Numbered from the stretch's first letter, positions 48,237 through 58,575 are shown. The stretch: DNA of 64,000 bases from Rheinheimera sp. 1928-s (GCF_029269265.1 NZ_JARIXP010000004.1:248001-312000); one strand, 5' to 3'. Notes: generated by a model from the letters alone, not told the origin. Numbers and translations: made by a program.

Positions 48237-49601
48237 TCAGGATTCCCCACTTATTCGTAAAGCAGCCAGTTTACGCTTAAACCAGTTGTATGCCAGACCG
48301 GAAGTAAAGGCATTCGCAATAAGCCCGCCAACAAAGACCCCTATCACTCCTCCCAGTAAACCGCCTATATAAGCAAAAGGTACATAAAATACAAAGAGGC
48401 GAACCACACTGAGTTGCAGCGCACTCATCGGCAGATGCAAGGCATTAAAAGAGGAGTTGGTCAAAATAATAATGCCCTGCAAGCCGTAGCCTAAAGGCAA
48501 AATCCAGATAAAGTAGCGAATATACTGTGCCACTAAGGGATCGTCAGTAAACAGATCAGCCACCAGCCAGGCACCAGCGGCCAATCCTATATAAACCAGC
48601 AACTGCCAGGCCAGAATAAATTTGATGCAGCTTCTGTATGCATCATCAATGCGCTGATAAGCACAGGCCCCATAATTTTGACTGACAAAAGGCGGTAAAG
48701 TCATCGAAAGCGCCAGCACGACTAAAGAAGCAATACTCTCAATGCGGGCACCGACGCCAAAAGCAGCGACAGCTTCAGCACCATAACTTGCCATCAGTGC
48801 AGTTAAAATGGCCATAGCTAAAGGGGTCAGCATATTGGCACCCGCCGCTGGCAGGCCTATATGTAAAATTTTACGGCTTATTTGAATAAATTCTTTCAAA
48901 GGCTGATGCCCTATATCCACCAGCTTACGACGCACCATCAGCAAATACAGAATAAGGCCAAAACCCAGTAGCCAGGAAATAAGGCTGGCTATAGATGCTC
49001 CGGCTACGCCCATAGCCGGCACAGGCCCCCAGCCAAAAATAAATATCGGATCCAGCACGGCATTTAACAAACCGGCACTGGCCATCAGAATACTGGGGGT
49101 TTTGGTATCTCCGGCAGCGCGCAGCACCGCATTGCCAATCATGGGGGTAATTAAAAACACAGCGCCAAAAAACCAGATCTCCATATAGTCATGGATAAAA
49201 GGCAAAGTATCGTCTTTAGCGCCTAATAAACGGAATAAGGGCTCAATAGTCAGATAGCCCACCACAGACAAAGCAATGACTAAATATGCTGACAACCATA
49301 ACGCTGCTAAACCATCACTACGGGCACTTTGCTGATCGCCACTGCCCAAAGCCCGGGCAATCACAGCGGAAGTACCAATGCTCAGGCCTATGGCTAAGCT
49401 AATCACGGTAAAGGTAATAGGAAAAGTAAAACTGACTGCAGCCAGTTCTGCCGTGCCCAACATACTTATAAAAAAGGTATCTACCAAGTTAAATGACATT
49501 AAGGTAATCATGCCAAACAGCACAGGTACCGTCATTTGTTTCATAGTGGCCTGAATATCACCTTTGAGCAGATCAGGGCGTGTCGAAGTGGATTGAGTCA
49601 T
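48237..49601 (-). CDS. MATE family efflux transporter
   Basis: The 454-residue protein has twelve hydrophobic segments in two homologous halves and the MATE N-half pattern PVLFGMITLMSFNLVDTFFISMLGTAELAAVSFTFP. It should export cationic drugs or metabolites with Na+ or H+ antiport. It lies 58 bp upstream of uvrB on the same strand, so co-transcription is possible. The substrate is unknown. Confidence 0.92.
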   Translation of the reverse strand: MTQSTSTRPDLLKGDIQATMKQMTVPVLFGMITLMSFNLVDTFFISMLGTAELAAVSFTFPITFTVISLAIGLSIGTSAVIARALGSGDQQSARSDGLAALWLSAYLVIALSVVGYLTIEPLFRLLGAKDDTLPFIHDYMEIWFFGAVFLITPMIGNAVLRAAGDTKTPSILMASAGLLNAVLDPIFIFGWGPVPAMGVAGASIASLISWLLGFGLILYLLMVRRKLVDIGHQPLKEFIQISRKILHIGLPAAGANMLTPLAMAILTALMASYGAEAVAAFGVGARIESIASLVVLALSMTLPPFVSQNYGACAYQRIDDAYRSCIKFILAWQLLVYIGLAAGAWLVADLFTDDPLVAQYIRYFIWILPLGYGLQGIIILTNSSFNALHLPMSALQLSVVRLFVFYVPFAYIGGLLGGVIGVFVGGLIANAFTSGLAYNWFKRKLAALRISGES

Positions 49602-50084
49602 AACAGTCAGCTTAAGCGCAAGTGGCCGCTATTGTAGAGAAAAGTCAGAGCTCGCACTACCTACGATGCGACCAAATTGAGCTAAAACTGAGCAAGAATA
49701 AGAAAAAATGTTCACAATCTGCTTTTGCATAGAAATTTTGTTTCATCAAAAGTGTATTGCATAAGGTTTCAATTCTTTCAAATTCGTAAATCATTGTTTT
49801 ATATAGAATAAAAAATTAGTCTCAAACCTATTGATCTGGCGCTAAGCCTTACCTGTTAAGGCTTAGCCTATCCATCAGGCCAACAATTCACAGACTTATC
49901 CACAGATTCTGTGGGTAACTTACGCCAGCCCTTGAGTGGCCTGACTTTGCCAAAAATCATTCAGGTAACGAAAGCCCGAATAGCTTTTGCATATGCAAAA
50001 ATTAGATTTGTGCAGCTTTTCTGCCCGCTTTGGCTAAACAAGCAGCAAGTAAACTTCTTTTATGAAAAAGCACTGGGCAAAGTG
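49602..50084. other. Intergenic region upstream of tRNA-Asn cluster, with palindromes and DnaA-box-like pair
   Basis: No real gene is seen. Two structures stand out. A perfect 10-bp inverted repeat CTAAGCCTTA/TAAGGCTTAG with a 5-nt loop lies at 49842-49866. A consensus DnaA box TTATCCACA (49896-49904) faces a one-mismatch box TGTGGGTAA (49910-49918), 5 nt apart. The short ORF at 49911-50159 runs into a tRNA and is rejected. Confidence 0.5.
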
Positions 50085-50113
50085 TTGACAGTGTTTAAGA
50101 CGGGCATTAGTAT
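50085..50113 (+). promoter_or_regulatory. Sigma-70 promoter of the tRNA-Asn cluster
   Basis: TTGACA (50085-50090), a 17-nt spacer and TAGTAT (50108-50113) are followed by a G/C-rich discriminator (TGCGCCCCG). This is typical of strong, stringently controlled stable-RNA promoters. The first tRNA begins 23 nt further on. Confidence 0.85.
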
Positions 50114-50136
50114 TGCGCCCCGTTGCAGAACACAGT

Positions 50137-50213
50137 TCCTCAGTAGCTCAGCCGGTTAGAGCGGCGGACTGTTAATCCGTAGGTCGTTGGTTCGAGTCCA
50201 ACCTGGGGAGCCA
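50137..50213 (+). tRNA. tRNA-Asn (GTT), copy 1
   Basis: 77 nt including encoded CCA. Acceptor stem TCCTCAG pairs with CTGGGGA (one G-U), anticodon loop CTGTTAATC gives GTT, and the T-loop is GGTTCGAGTCC. The sequence matches copies 2 and 3 exactly. Confidence 0.98.
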
Positions 50214-50239
50214 CTGTAGTCTCAACATATTATTTCAGT

Positions 50240-50316
50240 TCCTCAGTAGCTCAGCCGGTTAGAGCGGCGGACTGTTAATCCGTAGGTCGTTGGTTCGAGT
50301 CCAACCTGGGGAGCCA
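50240..50316 (+). tRNA. tRNA-Asn (GTT), copy 2
   Basis: Identical to copy 1. The 10 nt directly before it (TTATTTCAGT) and directly after it (ACTGAAATAA) are perfect reverse complements, so the precursor could extend the acceptor stem by 10 bp. Confidence 0.98.
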
Positions 50317-50351
50317 ACTGAAATAATCACAATTTGATAACCGTATACAAT

Positions 50352-50428
50352 TCCTCAGTAGCTCAGCCGGTTAGAGCGGCGGACTGTTAATCCGTAGGTC
50401 GTTGGTTCGAGTCCAACCTGGGGAGCCA
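50352..50428 (+). tRNA. tRNA-Asn (GTT), copy 3
   Basis: Identical to copies 1 and 2 and 35 nt after copy 2. The three are probably one transcript from the promoter at 50085. No clear intrinsic terminator follows before the gene at 50507. Confidence 0.98.
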
Positions 50429-50506
50429 CCTAAATCACATCTTGTTCCTTCCCTTAATTATCTATTTTCCTTAGTGTTTTTCTGTGAAATACCTTAAGCT
50501 TATTTT

Positions 50507-52408
50507 TTGATGTTCAAGCCCGGACAAAAAATTCAGTATGGGTTGCCTGCTATGAAGTCTCCGTCCTTTATTGCTTTAAGTCACTGGACTGCCGCTTTGC
50601 TGTCAGCAGTGCTTGCGCTTTGGCTGTTCTGGTTTGCCGCAGCCCAACAAATTCAAAGCTTGTATCAGCTGCATTACAGTGCGATTCAGCAAATGTTAGC
50701 CAGTGATTTAACAGGCGATACAAAAATTCTGACCCGTCAGCTTCGTAGCAGTTTTGATTTGCCTTACTTAAAAGTAAGCCAACTGGATGGCGTGGTACTG
50801 CATGAACAAAGCAATACTATGCCTGCTTATACTGTGGCTTCCTGGGTGCTGAACCGGTTTGGCCGCCCCATCACTGCAGCTTCCGTCAACGATCAGGCAC
50901 ATAATTTACAGGTCGAGTTTTTACCGCAACTTTCAGAGCAGTTAAGTACGCTGGAGCTTTTTAGTTTGTTTTTGTTTTTTGGCCCGCTGATTTTAGGTGT
51001 ATTGCCTTATTACCTGCAGCCGGGCCGACCCAAAAAGCAAAAAGCCCTGCCACCTCATCCTATCGAAGCTGCGGTGCATCAAGCACCAGCGGTCGTACAA
51101 CAATTGCAGCCTCAGGCAACCACTTCAGGCACCGACTATTTATTAGAACTGGCCTTGTATGATCAACTGACCTCTTTACCTAACCGTCAGCAGTTTGTCC
51201 GTTATTACGAACAGCAACTCAAAGCCGCTAATGCGGTGCATCAGTCAGTATTTTTGCTGGTCCGTTGTCACAGTCTGGCCCAGATCAACCACAAACAAGG
51301 TTATCTGGCTGGTGATTTGTATATTAAAGAGATGGCGGACTTATTAAAGCAGCTACCACAGTTGTCCGACGAAAGCCCATTGTTCCGGCTGAATAACACT
51401 GACTTTTGTGTGTTGTTTCCGCAAATGACCACTGAACAAATGGAAGAGCTGGTGTTACTGCTGCAGCAGAACTTTGACAGCTATCAGCAGCAAAAACAGC
51501 TGGATTCGGTGGCATTAACAGGTTTAGTTCAGGTCGCCCAAGGCAAACCTTTAGGTGAATTACTGGCAATGGCAGACACAGCCTTAGGGCTGGCAAAAAC
51601 CAAACAGAGCAAAGTCACCAAACAAAGCAACTTATGGTACTTATTTACCGATGCTCAGGAGCAAACGGCCCAGTCATCGTTCAGCACCAAAAACTGGCGC
51701 AGTCTTATTGACGATGTTCTGCAAGGTCAGCGTTTGAGTTTATTAGCCCAACCTATCCAGCCACTGAATAAAACCAGTAAAACCTATTCCGAATTACTAG
51801 TGCGCTTTCGCAGTAATGAAGATCAGTTGTTACCCACTGCATTATTTTTAGAAATGGCACAAAAACTCGACAAACTCATCGACATTGAGCAGATGATCGT
51901 AGAACAGGCATTAACGATAGTGGCGAATCATCCGACACAAAGTTTTGGTTTGAATCTGTCAGCCCATTGTGTGCAGGACGAAGGCTTTATCAGTTATCTT
52001 GAACGGCGACTATTAAAGGAAACCGAACTGACACCCCGACTGGTATTTGAAATCAGTGAATGGGGTTTGCAGCAAAACCTGAAGTTAAGCAAACGCCTGA
52101 TTGATATGTTGCATCAGTGTGGCTCTCGGGTGACAGTCGAAAAATTTGGAGCAGGTATTACTTCTTTTAAGTTTTTCCGCGATTTGAAACCTGATTTTGT
52201 CAAAATGGATGGCAGCTACACCCGACAAATTGAAGAAGATAAAAACAACCAGTATTTTGTCCGGCTGATGGTCGACTTAGCACACCGCATTGGCGTGGCT
52301 GTATTTGCCGAAAATGTGGAAACTGCAGCAGAAAAACAAATGCTGGAGTCGTTGTTGATTGATGGCATACAAGGCTACTTCTTAAGTAAGCCAGCGCCAC
52401 TGGAATAA
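50507..52408 (+). CDS. Degenerate GGDEF-EAL membrane protein (c-di-GMP receptor candidate)
   Basis: The 633-residue protein has two membrane segments (about residues 25-45 and 150-172) around a short periplasmic loop, then GGDEF and EAL domains. The GGDEF signature is lost (RLNNTDFCVLF) and EAL is replaced by ELL (SELLVRF). NLSAHCVQDEGF and FVKMDGSYTRQI keep the EAL fold. It resembles the LapD-like protein in domain order but lacks a full LapD periplasmic domain and has no LapG neighbour. It is probably a c-di-GMP-binding or purely regulatory protein. An alternative start is ATG 50552. It lies 79 bp after the tRNAs. Confidence 0.82.
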   Translation: MMFKPGQKIQYGLPAMKSPSFIALSHWTAALLSAVLALWLFWFAAAQQIQSLYQLHYSAIQQMLASDLTGDTKILTRQLRSSFDLPYLKVSQLDGVVLHEQSNTMPAYTVASWVLNRFGRPITAASVNDQAHNLQVEFLPQLSEQLSTLELFSLFLFFGPLILGVLPYYLQPGRPKKQKALPPHPIEAAVHQAPAVVQQLQPQATTSGTDYLLELALYDQLTSLPNRQQFVRYYEQQLKAANAVHQSVFLLVRCHSLAQINHKQGYLAGDLYIKEMADLLKQLPQLSDESPLFRLNNTDFCVLFPQMTTEQMEELVLLLQQNFDSYQQQKQLDSVALTGLVQVAQGKPLGELLAMADTALGLAKTKQSKVTKQSNLWYLFTDAQEQTAQSSFSTKNWRSLIDDVLQGQRLSLLAQPIQPLNKTSKTYSELLVRFRSNEDQLLPTALFLEMAQKLDKLIDIEQMIVEQALTIVANHPTQSFGLNLSAHCVQDEGFISYLERRLLKETELTPRLVFEISEWGLQQNLKLSKRLIDMLHQCGSRVTVEKFGAGITSFKFFRDLKPDFVKMDGSYTRQIEEDKNNQYFVRLMVDLAHRIGVAVFAENVETAAEKQMLESLLIDGIQGYFLSKPAPLE

Positions 52409-52454
52409 TGCTTTGACAAACATCTGTCTGAACCGTTGTAACATTTAGACAGGT

Positions 52455-52537
52455 GTAGGGGCCGCGGCTTGTCCCGGCCCGCCCTAAACAACATCGGATT
52501 TGTATTCGAGACGGGCGGATACAAGACCCGCCCTACG
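52455..52537. repeat. Inverted pair of REP-like GC-rich palindromes (BIME-like)
   Basis: Module 1 (52455-52484, GTAGGGGCCGCGGCTTGTCC...) and module 2 (52512-52537, CGGGCGG...CCCGCCCTACG) are in opposite orientations. Each folds on itself and they resemble the single copy at 27781-27808. They lie between the GGDEF-EAL gene and rnfA. Confidence 0.6.
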
Positions 52538-52643
52538 TTTTATCAGGCGCCATAGGCTCAGATATGGGCCATTCGCGCTCAGCGCTGTTGTTTCAATAAC
52601 AACAAAGCCGCATAATAGCGCGACTTTTTTCTGGGGTTCTTTT

Positions 52644-53225
52644 ATGTCGGAATTTTTGCTGTTGCTGGTCAGCACAGTGCTGGTGAATAACTTCGTGCTG
52701 GTGAAGTTTCTCGGCTTATGCCCTGTGATGGGTGTATCAAAAAAACTCGAAACTGCTATTGGCATGTCGATGGCCACTACTTTTGTTCTGACCTTAGCTT
52801 CCCTTTGCAGTTACTTGGTGGATTTTTACTTATTACAGCCACTGGATTTAATCTACCTGCGCACCTTAAGTTTTATTTTGGTGATCGCTGTGGTCGTGCA
52901 ATTTACCGAAATGGTGGTGCATAAAACCAGCCCTACTTTGTATCGTTTATTAGGTATCTTTTTGCCTTTGATCACCACCAACTGTGCAGTGTTAGGTGTG
53001 GCTATATTAAACGTCAACGCCCGTCATGATTTTTTCTCTTCTGTAGTCTATGGATTTGGCGCTGCAGTAGGGTTTTCCTTAGTGCTGATCTTATTTGCAG
53101 CTATGCGTGAGCGTCTGGCCGCAGCCGATGTACCAGTATCTTTTAAAGGTGCCGCCATCGGCATGATTACCGCGGGTTTAATGTCTTTAGCCTTTATGGG
53201 CTTTACTGGTTTGGTGAAAGCGTAA
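52644..53225 (+). CDS. rnfA: Ion-translocating oxidoreductase subunit A
   Basis: The start is ATG 52644, giving 193 residues beginning [34 protein letters not shown], the exact length and start of known RnfA/RsxA. The upstream in-frame extension to 52500 is not homologous. Six membrane helices are expected. Two half-membrane cysteines (GLCP and TTNCAVLG) are in the positions that bind the intramembrane iron-sulfur cluster with RnfE. It is the first gene of rnfABCDGE, which couples ferredoxin/NADH electron transfer to ion movement and in some species controls SoxR. Confidence 0.97.
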   Translation: MSEFLLLLVSTVLVNNFVLVKFLGLCPVMGVSKKLETAIGMSMATTFVLTLASLCSYLVDFYLLQPLDLIYLRTLSFILVIAVVVQFTEMVVHKTSPTLYRLLGIFLPLITTNCAVLGVAILNVNARHDFFSSVVYGFGAAVGFSLVLILFAAMRERLAAADVPVSFKGAAIGMITAGLMSLAFMGFTGLVKA

Positions 53226-53780
53226 ATGTCTATTATCACAGCCCTGTGGGCTTTGGGTATTCTGGCGCTGGTATTTGGTGCTGCGCTGGGATATGCCGCT
53301 ATACGTTTCAAAGTGGATGCAGATCCACTGGTTGAACAAATTGATGAAATTTTACCGCAAACCCAATGTGGTCAATGTGGTTATCCCGGTTGTCGGCCTT
53401 ATGCCGAAGCTATTGCCAATGGGGATGACATTAATAAATGCCCGCCCGGTGGCGACACTACCATTAAAAAACTGGCCGACTTAATGGGGGTCGAAGCCAA
53501 ACCTCTGGATGCAGCCCAAACTCCGGCGGTAAAACGTGTAGCCTATATCCGCGAAGATGAATGTATTGGCTGTACCAAATGTATTCAGGCCTGCCCTGTG
53601 GATGCCATAGTGGGTGCCTCGAAGCAAATGCATACCGTTATTGTCGACGAATGCACTGGTTGTGATTTATGTGTTGAACCTTGTCCTGTGGATTGCATTG
53701 ATATGGTGCCCTTGGCCAGCAGTATTGAACGCTGGAAATGGGACTTAAATGCCATTCCGGTAAAAGTGCTGGAGTCGTAA
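53226..53780 (+). CDS. rnfB: Ion-translocating oxidoreductase subunit B (ferredoxin-like)
   Basis: The 184-residue protein has an N-terminal membrane anchor, the Fe-S motif [18 protein letters not shown] with following cysteine in NKCPPGG, and two [4Fe-4S] ferredoxin motifs ([15 protein letters not shown] and [15 protein letters not shown]). It takes electrons from the soluble donor and passes them through the complex. The start ATG follows the rnfA stop directly. Confidence 0.97.
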   Translation: MSIITALWALGILALVFGAALGYAAIRFKVDADPLVEQIDEILPQTQCGQCGYPGCRPYAEAIANGDDINKCPPGGDTTIKKLADLMGVEAKPLDAAQTPAVKRVAYIREDECIGCTKCIQACPVDAIVGASKQMHTVIVDECTGCDLCVEPCPVDCIDMVPLASSIERWKWDLNAIPVKVLES

Positions 53781-53781
53781 C

Positions 53782-56160
53782 TTGCCTACTTTATTTCAAC
53801 AAATTCAGGCAGGAAAAGTCTGGGATTTTCATGGCGGCATTCATCCACCAAGCCGTAAAGAGCGCACGAATCAAAAACCTGTGGCGCTTTTAGATATTCC
53901 TGATCGTTTATATATCCCGCTGCGCCAGCATATAGGTGTGGCAGGCAAAGTACTGGTCAAAGTGGGCGATCGTGTACTGAAAGGTCAGGCCTTAACTCAG
54001 GCTGAGAACGCCATGGCTGTGCCTGTACATGCCCCTACCTCAGGCACAGTGCTGGCAATTGAACTGCATACCAGCACGCACCCTTCCAGCTTAGCCGAAC
54101 CTACTTTAATACTGGCGCCTGACGGCATGGACGAATGGCGACCACGTAAGCCGTTGGATCCAGAGCAGGTAGATCTTTACACCTTGCTGGAACGTATTCA
54201 GGAATCTGGTATTTCTGGTATGGGCGGTGCAGGTTTCCCAACTCATATCAAAGTGAATGTAAAACAGCCGGTGGATTATCTGATCATCAATGCTGTGGAG
54301 TGCGAGCCCTATATCACAGCAGATGACATGCTGATGCAGGAGCGCGCCAGCGATATTATTGCCGGTATTGAGATACTGGTGAAACTGCTGAGTCCAAAAG
54401 CTGTATTGATAGGCATAGAAGACGACAAACCTATAGCGGTCGCATCTTTAAAAGCCGCTATAGGCCAAAAAGATAACTACTTCGTGCGGGAAGTCCCTAC
54501 CAAGTACCCATCTGGTGGTGAGAAACAACTGATCCAGTTGCTGACCAATAAAGAGGTACCAGCAGGTCGCAGGCCTTTAGATATTGGCATAGTGATGCAA
54601 AACGTCGGTACTGCTTTTGCCATAGCTCAGGCGGTGCTGGACGATATTCCGCTGATCCACCGTGTGGTGACAGTGGCAGGTGAAACTTTAGCTCAGCAAC
54701 AAAATGTGCTGGCACTAATAGGCACGCCTATTTCTGATTTGTTAAATGCCTGTGGTTTTCAGGCAGAGCCGCAGCAGCGCATCATTGTTGGTGGCCCTAT
54801 GATGGGCTTTGCCATAGCAGACTGGTCTGTGCCTGTGGTCAAGACCACCAACTGCATCTTGGCGCCTACAGAAAACGAATTAGGTGCCGCCAGTGATGAA
54901 ATGGACTGTATTCGCTGTGGCGCCTGTGCTGACGCCTGCCCGGCCAGCTTATTGCCGCAGCAACTCTTGTGGTACAGCAAAGCCCATGATCAGGACAAAC
55001 TGGCTGAATACAATTTATCTGACTGCATTGAATGCGGTGCTTGCGCTTATGTCTGCCCAAGCGAAATTCCATTGGTGCATTATTACCGTGTTGCCAAAGC
55101 CGAAATTCGTGAAACTCAACGTGAAGCCTTAAAAGCCGAACAAGCCAAAGCCCGTTTTGATGCCCGAACTGAACGTTTAGAGCGGGAAAAACAAGAACGT
55201 CTGGAACGCAATCAACAACTGGCGGCTCAGCGAGTAGCACAGCAACAAGCCAGCGGTCAGACGACTCAGAGCGCAGCAGCAGTGCAACAAGCCTTGGAAC
55301 GCACTCAGCAGCAAAGTGCCCAGCCACTGGACAAAGAACAAATTATTGCAGAGCGTGAACGTAAAAAAGCCGAAGCTTTGGCCTATCAGCAGCAAAAACA
55401 GCAGGCTCAAACTGCAACCCCGGCTGAAGACACAACAGCAACTACAGCCGAAGATCCACGCAAAGCAGCTATAGCTGCAGCTTTGGCCCGTGCTAAAGCG
55501 AAAAAACAAGCTGAAGCACAACCAGAAGCTGTTGGACAACCAGCCCCGGCTGAAACTGCTACTGCTGATATTCCTGAAGCAGATGCAAAAAAAGCCGCAG
55601 TAGCAGCCGCTATAGCCCGCGCTAAAGCGAAAAAACTAGCAGAAGCACAACCAGAAGCTATTGAACAACCAGCACCAGCTGAAACAGCAGCTCCAGAAGT
55701 GGATGCGAAAAAAGCAGCAGTAGCCGCCGCTATAGCCCGTGCTAAAGCGAAAAAACTGGCTGACGCACAACCGGAAGCTAGTGAGCAACCAGCCCCAGCT
55801 GAAACAGCAGCTCCAGAAGTGGATGCAAAAAAAGCAGCAGTAGCCGCAGCTATAGCTCGCGCTAAAGCGAAAAAACTGGCTGAAGCACAGCCTGAAACTA
55901 GTGAGCAACCAGCCCCAGTTGAAACAGCAGCTCCAGAAGTGGATGCGAAAAAAGCCGCAGTAGCCGCAGCTATAGCCCGCGCTAAAGCGAAAAAACTGGC
56001 CGAACAAACGCAGATGCAACAGATAGCGAGCGAGCCTGCAACAGAAGCAACAGTGCAAGCTGAGGCTGTACCAGCAGAACAAGATGCAAAAAAAGCCGCC
56101 ATAGCAGCAGCTATAGCCCGGGCCAAAGCTAAAAAACAACAAAACAGTGAGCCGTTATGA
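53782..56160 (+). CDS. rnfC: Ion-translocating oxidoreductase subunit C with long Ala-rich repeat tail
   Basis: A TTG start at 53782 lies 1 nt after rnfB and gives the normal RnfC N-terminus ([10 protein letters not shown]). The 792-residue protein has the NADH/FMN-binding core ([23 protein letters not shown]) and two [4Fe-4S] motifs ([29 protein letters not shown]) at about residues 375 and 415. After residue 450 comes a charged coiled coil and then six imperfect copies of a roughly 40-residue unit [18 protein letters not shown]...[12 protein letters not shown] (about residues 555-790). Repeat tails of this type occur in gammaproteobacterial RnfC and vary in number. Confidence 0.96.
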   Translation: MPTLFQQIQAGKVWDFHGGIHPPSRKERTNQKPVALLDIPDRLYIPLRQHIGVAGKVLVKVGDRVLKGQALTQAENAMAVPVHAPTSGTVLAIELHTSTHPSSLAEPTLILAPDGMDEWRPRKPLDPEQVDLYTLLERIQESGISGMGGAGFPTHIKVNVKQPVDYLIINAVECEPYITADDMLMQERASDIIAGIEILVKLLSPKAVLIGIEDDKPIAVASLKAAIGQKDNYFVREVPTKYPSGGEKQLIQLLTNKEVPAGRRPLDIGIVMQNVGTAFAIAQAVLDDIPLIHRVVTVAGETLAQQQNVLALIGTPISDLLNACGFQAEPQQRIIVGGPMMGFAIADWSVPVVKTTNCILAPTENELGAASDEMDCIRCGACADACPASLLPQQLLWYSKAHDQDKLAEYNLSDCIECGACAYVCPSEIPLVHYYRVAKAEIRETQREALKAEQAKARFDARTERLEREKQERLERNQQLAAQRVAQQQASGQTTQSAAAVQQALERTQQQSAQPLDKEQIIAERERKKAEALAYQQQKQQAQTATPAEDTTATTAEDPRKAAIAAALARAKAKKQAEAQPEAVGQPAPAETATADIPEADAKKAAVAAAIARAKAKKLAEAQPEAIEQPAPAETAAPEVDAKKAAVAAAIARAKAKKLADAQPEASEQPAPAETAAPEVDAKKAAVAAAIARAKAKKLAEAQPETSEQPAPVETAAPEVDAKKAAVAAAIARAKAKKLAEQTQMQQIASEPATEATVQAEAVPAEQDAKKAAIAAAIARAKAKKQQNSEPL
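55450..56145 (+). repeat. Tandem repeats inside rnfC
   Basis: Six in-frame copies of an approximately 120-bp unit encode A-A[12 protein letters not shown] helices separated by Pro/Ala/Glu linkers. The middle three copies are nearly identical in DNA and protein, as expected from unequal exchange or slippage. Confidence 0.9.
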
Positions 56161-57221
56161 GTTTTAAAATCGCCAGCTCCCCGCACCAGCACAGTCAAAA
56201 AACCACGGCCCAGTTAATGAAGCTGGTGGCTTTGGCTGCTGTGCCTGGTATTGCAGTGCAGGCTTACTTTTTTGGCTACGGTGTACTTATCCAATTGCTG
56301 CTGGCCATTAGCACAGCTTTGCTTTGTGAAGCTGCAGTACTGGCCCTTCGTGCTAAAAAAGTGAAAGTGAAATTACTGGACCATAGCGCTCTGGTCACCG
56401 CTTTATTGCTTGCAGTCGCAATCCCCTCTTATGCGCCCTGGTGGCTGGTGGTAATAGGTACGGCTTTTGCCATTATTGTGGTGAAACAGCTGTACGGAGG
56501 CTTAGGCAACAACTTATTTAACCCGGCCATGGCCGCTTATGTGTTGCTGTTGGTGTCTTTTCCTCTGCCTATGACCAGTTGGTTACCTGCTGCTCCTTTG
56601 CAGCAGCAGAGCTTGAGTCCTGCCGATGCCGTTTGCACTATTTTTACCAATTTCAGTTGCAGTGGGTACAGTATCAGTCAACTGCGGCAAGATGCAGATG
56701 GCATCAGTATGGCTACGCCGCTGGATACGTTAAAAACCGATCTGTCGCAAGGTTACACCACACAGGAGAGTATGAAAAAACCGGTGTTTGGCTGGTTGTC
56801 CGGTGAAGGTTGGTTTTGGGTCAATTTGGCTTATTTGCTCGGCGGTTTGTTTTTGTTGCAGCAAAAAGTGATTCAATGGCGTATTCCGGTGGCTGTATTA
56901 GGCTCCTTGTTTGGCTTTAGTTTAATCGCCTGGTTACTATCGCCAGACACCAATGCCAGCCCGCTGTTTCAGTTATTTTCCGGCGCTACTATGCTGGCGG
57001 CTTTTTTTATCGCCACAGATCCGGTGTCCGCTTCAACCACAGAAAAAGGCAGGCTGATTTTTGGCGCTTTAATAGGCGGATTGGTGTTTGTGATCCGCAG
57101 TTACGGTGGCTACCCGGACGCTTTTGCTTTTGCTGTGATGTTAGCCAATATGACAGTGCCTTTAATTGACTACTATACCCAACCCAGAACTTATGGTCAC
57201 AAAAGCAAGGGAGAGCGCTAA
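56157..57221 (+). CDS. rnfD: Ion-translocating oxidoreductase subunit D
   Basis: The 354-residue membrane protein has about ten hydrophobic segments. The covalent-FMN threonine region typical of RnfD/NqrB is represented by the [20 protein letters not shown] segment, with its ATDPVSA signature. [15 protein letters not shown] at the N-terminus is also family-typical. It overlaps rnfC by 4 nt (ATGA) and rnfG by 1 nt. Confidence 0.96.
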   Translation: MSFKIASSPHQHSQKTTAQLMKLVALAAVPGIAVQAYFFGYGVLIQLLLAISTALLCEAAVLALRAKKVKVKLLDHSALVTALLLAVAIPSYAPWWLVVIGTAFAIIVVKQLYGGLGNNLFNPAMAAYVLLLVSFPLPMTSWLPAAPLQQQSLSPADAVCTIFTNFSCSGYSISQLRQDADGISMATPLDTLKTDLSQGYTTQESMKKPVFGWLSGEGWFWVNLAYLLGGLFLLQQKVIQWRIPVAVLGSLFGFSLIAWLLSPDTNASPLFQLFSGATMLAAFFIATDPVSASTTEKGRLIFGALIGGLVFVIRSYGGYPDAFAFAVMLANMTVPLIDYYTQPRTYGHKSKGER

Positions 57222-57847
57222 TGCTGAGTTCTGTTGGTAAAAATGCGCTGTTGCTCGGCACTGCAGCTGTGCTTTGTGTCTTTGCAGTGGCTGCTGTCAA
57301 TGAAATCACAAAAAGCGAAATCGCTCAGCAACAGCTGGACGGCAAACTTCGCACCTTAGTGGAAGTGATGCCAGAACTGGCGGGGAATACAACTATTTTG
57401 AACGACTGTGTAGCCGCGCTGGATACTGAGTTATTAGGCAAAGAAGCCAAACAGAATATCTACCGCTATCGGGTGGATGGCGCAGTTAAAGCCTATTTAG
57501 TTGAAACCACAGCACCAGATGGCTATAGCGGCGCCATTGAAGTGCTGGCCGCTATCAGTCCCGACAGTGAGATTATTGGTGTGCGGGTACTGAACCATAA
57601 AGAAACTCCAGGCCTTGGTGATAAAGTTGAACTACGCAAAACGCCTTGGGTATTAAGCTTTAATGGCCAGACTGTAGGTTCAACTGACGATCGCAGCTTT
57701 GCCGTGAAAAAAGACGGTGGTCAGTTTGACCAGTTTGCCGGAGCTACTATTACCCCACGTGCTGTGGTGAAAGCAGTGAAAAACGCTGCGATTTATATTC
57801 AGCAACATCCAGAACTGGCCAGTCTGCCAGCCAATTGTGGAGTCTGA
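57221..57847 (+). CDS. rnfG: Ion-translocating oxidoreductase subunit G
   Basis: The 208-residue protein has one N-terminal membrane helix and a periplasmic FMN-binding domain. The FMN attachment motif S/D-G-A-T is present as [15 protein letters not shown] (the Thr bears the flavin in homologues). [13 protein letters not shown] is another conserved element. The start shares the last base of the rnfD stop (TAATG). Confidence 0.96.
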   Translation: MLSSVGKNALLLGTAAVLCVFAVAAVNEITKSEIAQQQLDGKLRTLVEVMPELAGNTTILNDCVAALDTELLGKEAKQNIYRYRVDGAVKAYLVETTAPDGYSGAIEVLAAISPDSEIIGVRVLNHKETPGLGDKVELRKTPWVLSFNGQTVGSTDDRSFAVKKDGGQFDQFAGATITPRAVVKAVKNAAIYIQQHPELASLPANCGV

Positions 57848-57852
57848 GCACT

Positions 57853-58575
57853 ATGGAGTCCTCTTTGATGGAAAGCAAAATGAACCAGTATCAGGAGTTA
57901 GTCCGTCAGGGGTTATGGAAAAATAACCCGGGCTTAGTACAGTTATTAGGCCTTTGTCCTTTGCTGGCGGTCACCAGCAACTTAACCAGCGCATTGGGCT
58001 TAGGTTTAGCCACTATGTTGGTGTTACTCAGCACCAATACTGTGGTGTCGTTAATTCGTAATTATGTGCCGAATGAAATCCGTATTCCGGTCTTTGTGAT
58101 GGTGATTGCCTCTGTAGTGACAGTGATAGAGCTGTTGATGCACGCCTTTATGTATAACCTGTATCAGGCCTTAGGTATTTTTATTCCGCTGATGGTAACT
58201 AACTGTATTGTGATTGGTCGCGCCGAAGCCTACGCCTCCAAAAATGCTGTAGCGCCAGCCGCCTTTGATGGCCTGATGATGGGCACTGGTTTTGCGTTAG
58301 TGTTATGTACTTTAGGCGCGGTACGCGAAGTAATAGGTTCTGGTACTTTGTTTGCCGGAGCAGATTTACTGCTGGGTGATTGGGCCAAAGTGCTGACTAT
58401 TCATCTGTATCAGGCCGATAACCAGTTTTTATTGGCCATATTGCCACCAGGCGCTTTTTTAGTGATGGGCTTTCTGATCGCGGGTAAAAACGCTGTAGAT
58501 GCCAGAGCAGCTGCTAAAGCAAAACCTGTGGAACAAAAAATCAGCAGAGCACGAGTCACCCATGTCAGCAGTTAA
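57853..58575 (+). CDS. rnfE: Ion-translocating oxidoreductase subunit E
   Basis: Possible in-frame ATG starts are at 57853, 57868 and 57880; GGAG lies before the first. The third would align the N-terminus ([16 protein letters not shown]) with E. coli RsxE. The protein has six membrane helices and the paired-Cys motifs [10 protein letters not shown] and [13 protein letters not shown] that complete the intramembrane cluster with RnfA. It overlaps no other gene if 57853 is used and is followed 15 nt later by nth. Confidence 0.96.
   Translation: MESSLMESKMNQYQELVRQGLWKNNPGLVQLLGLCPLLAVTSNLTSALGLGLATMLVLLSTNTVVSLIRNYVPNEIRIPVFVMVIASVVTVIELLMHAFMYNLYQALGIFIPLMVTNCIVIGRAEAYASKNAVAPAAFDGLMMGTGFALVLCTLGAVREVIGSGTLFAGADLLLGDWAKVLTIHLYQADNQFLLAILPPGAFLVMGFLIAGKNAVDARAAAKAKPVEQKISRARVTHVSS

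Noticed and set aside
49911-50159. 82-codon plus-strand ORF before the tRNAs
   Set aside because: It spans the tRNA promoter and runs into the first tRNA-Asn.
52500-52643. N-terminal extension of rnfA
   Set aside because: It lies across REP-like repeats and is not part of RnfA; ATG 52644 gives the exact family start and length.
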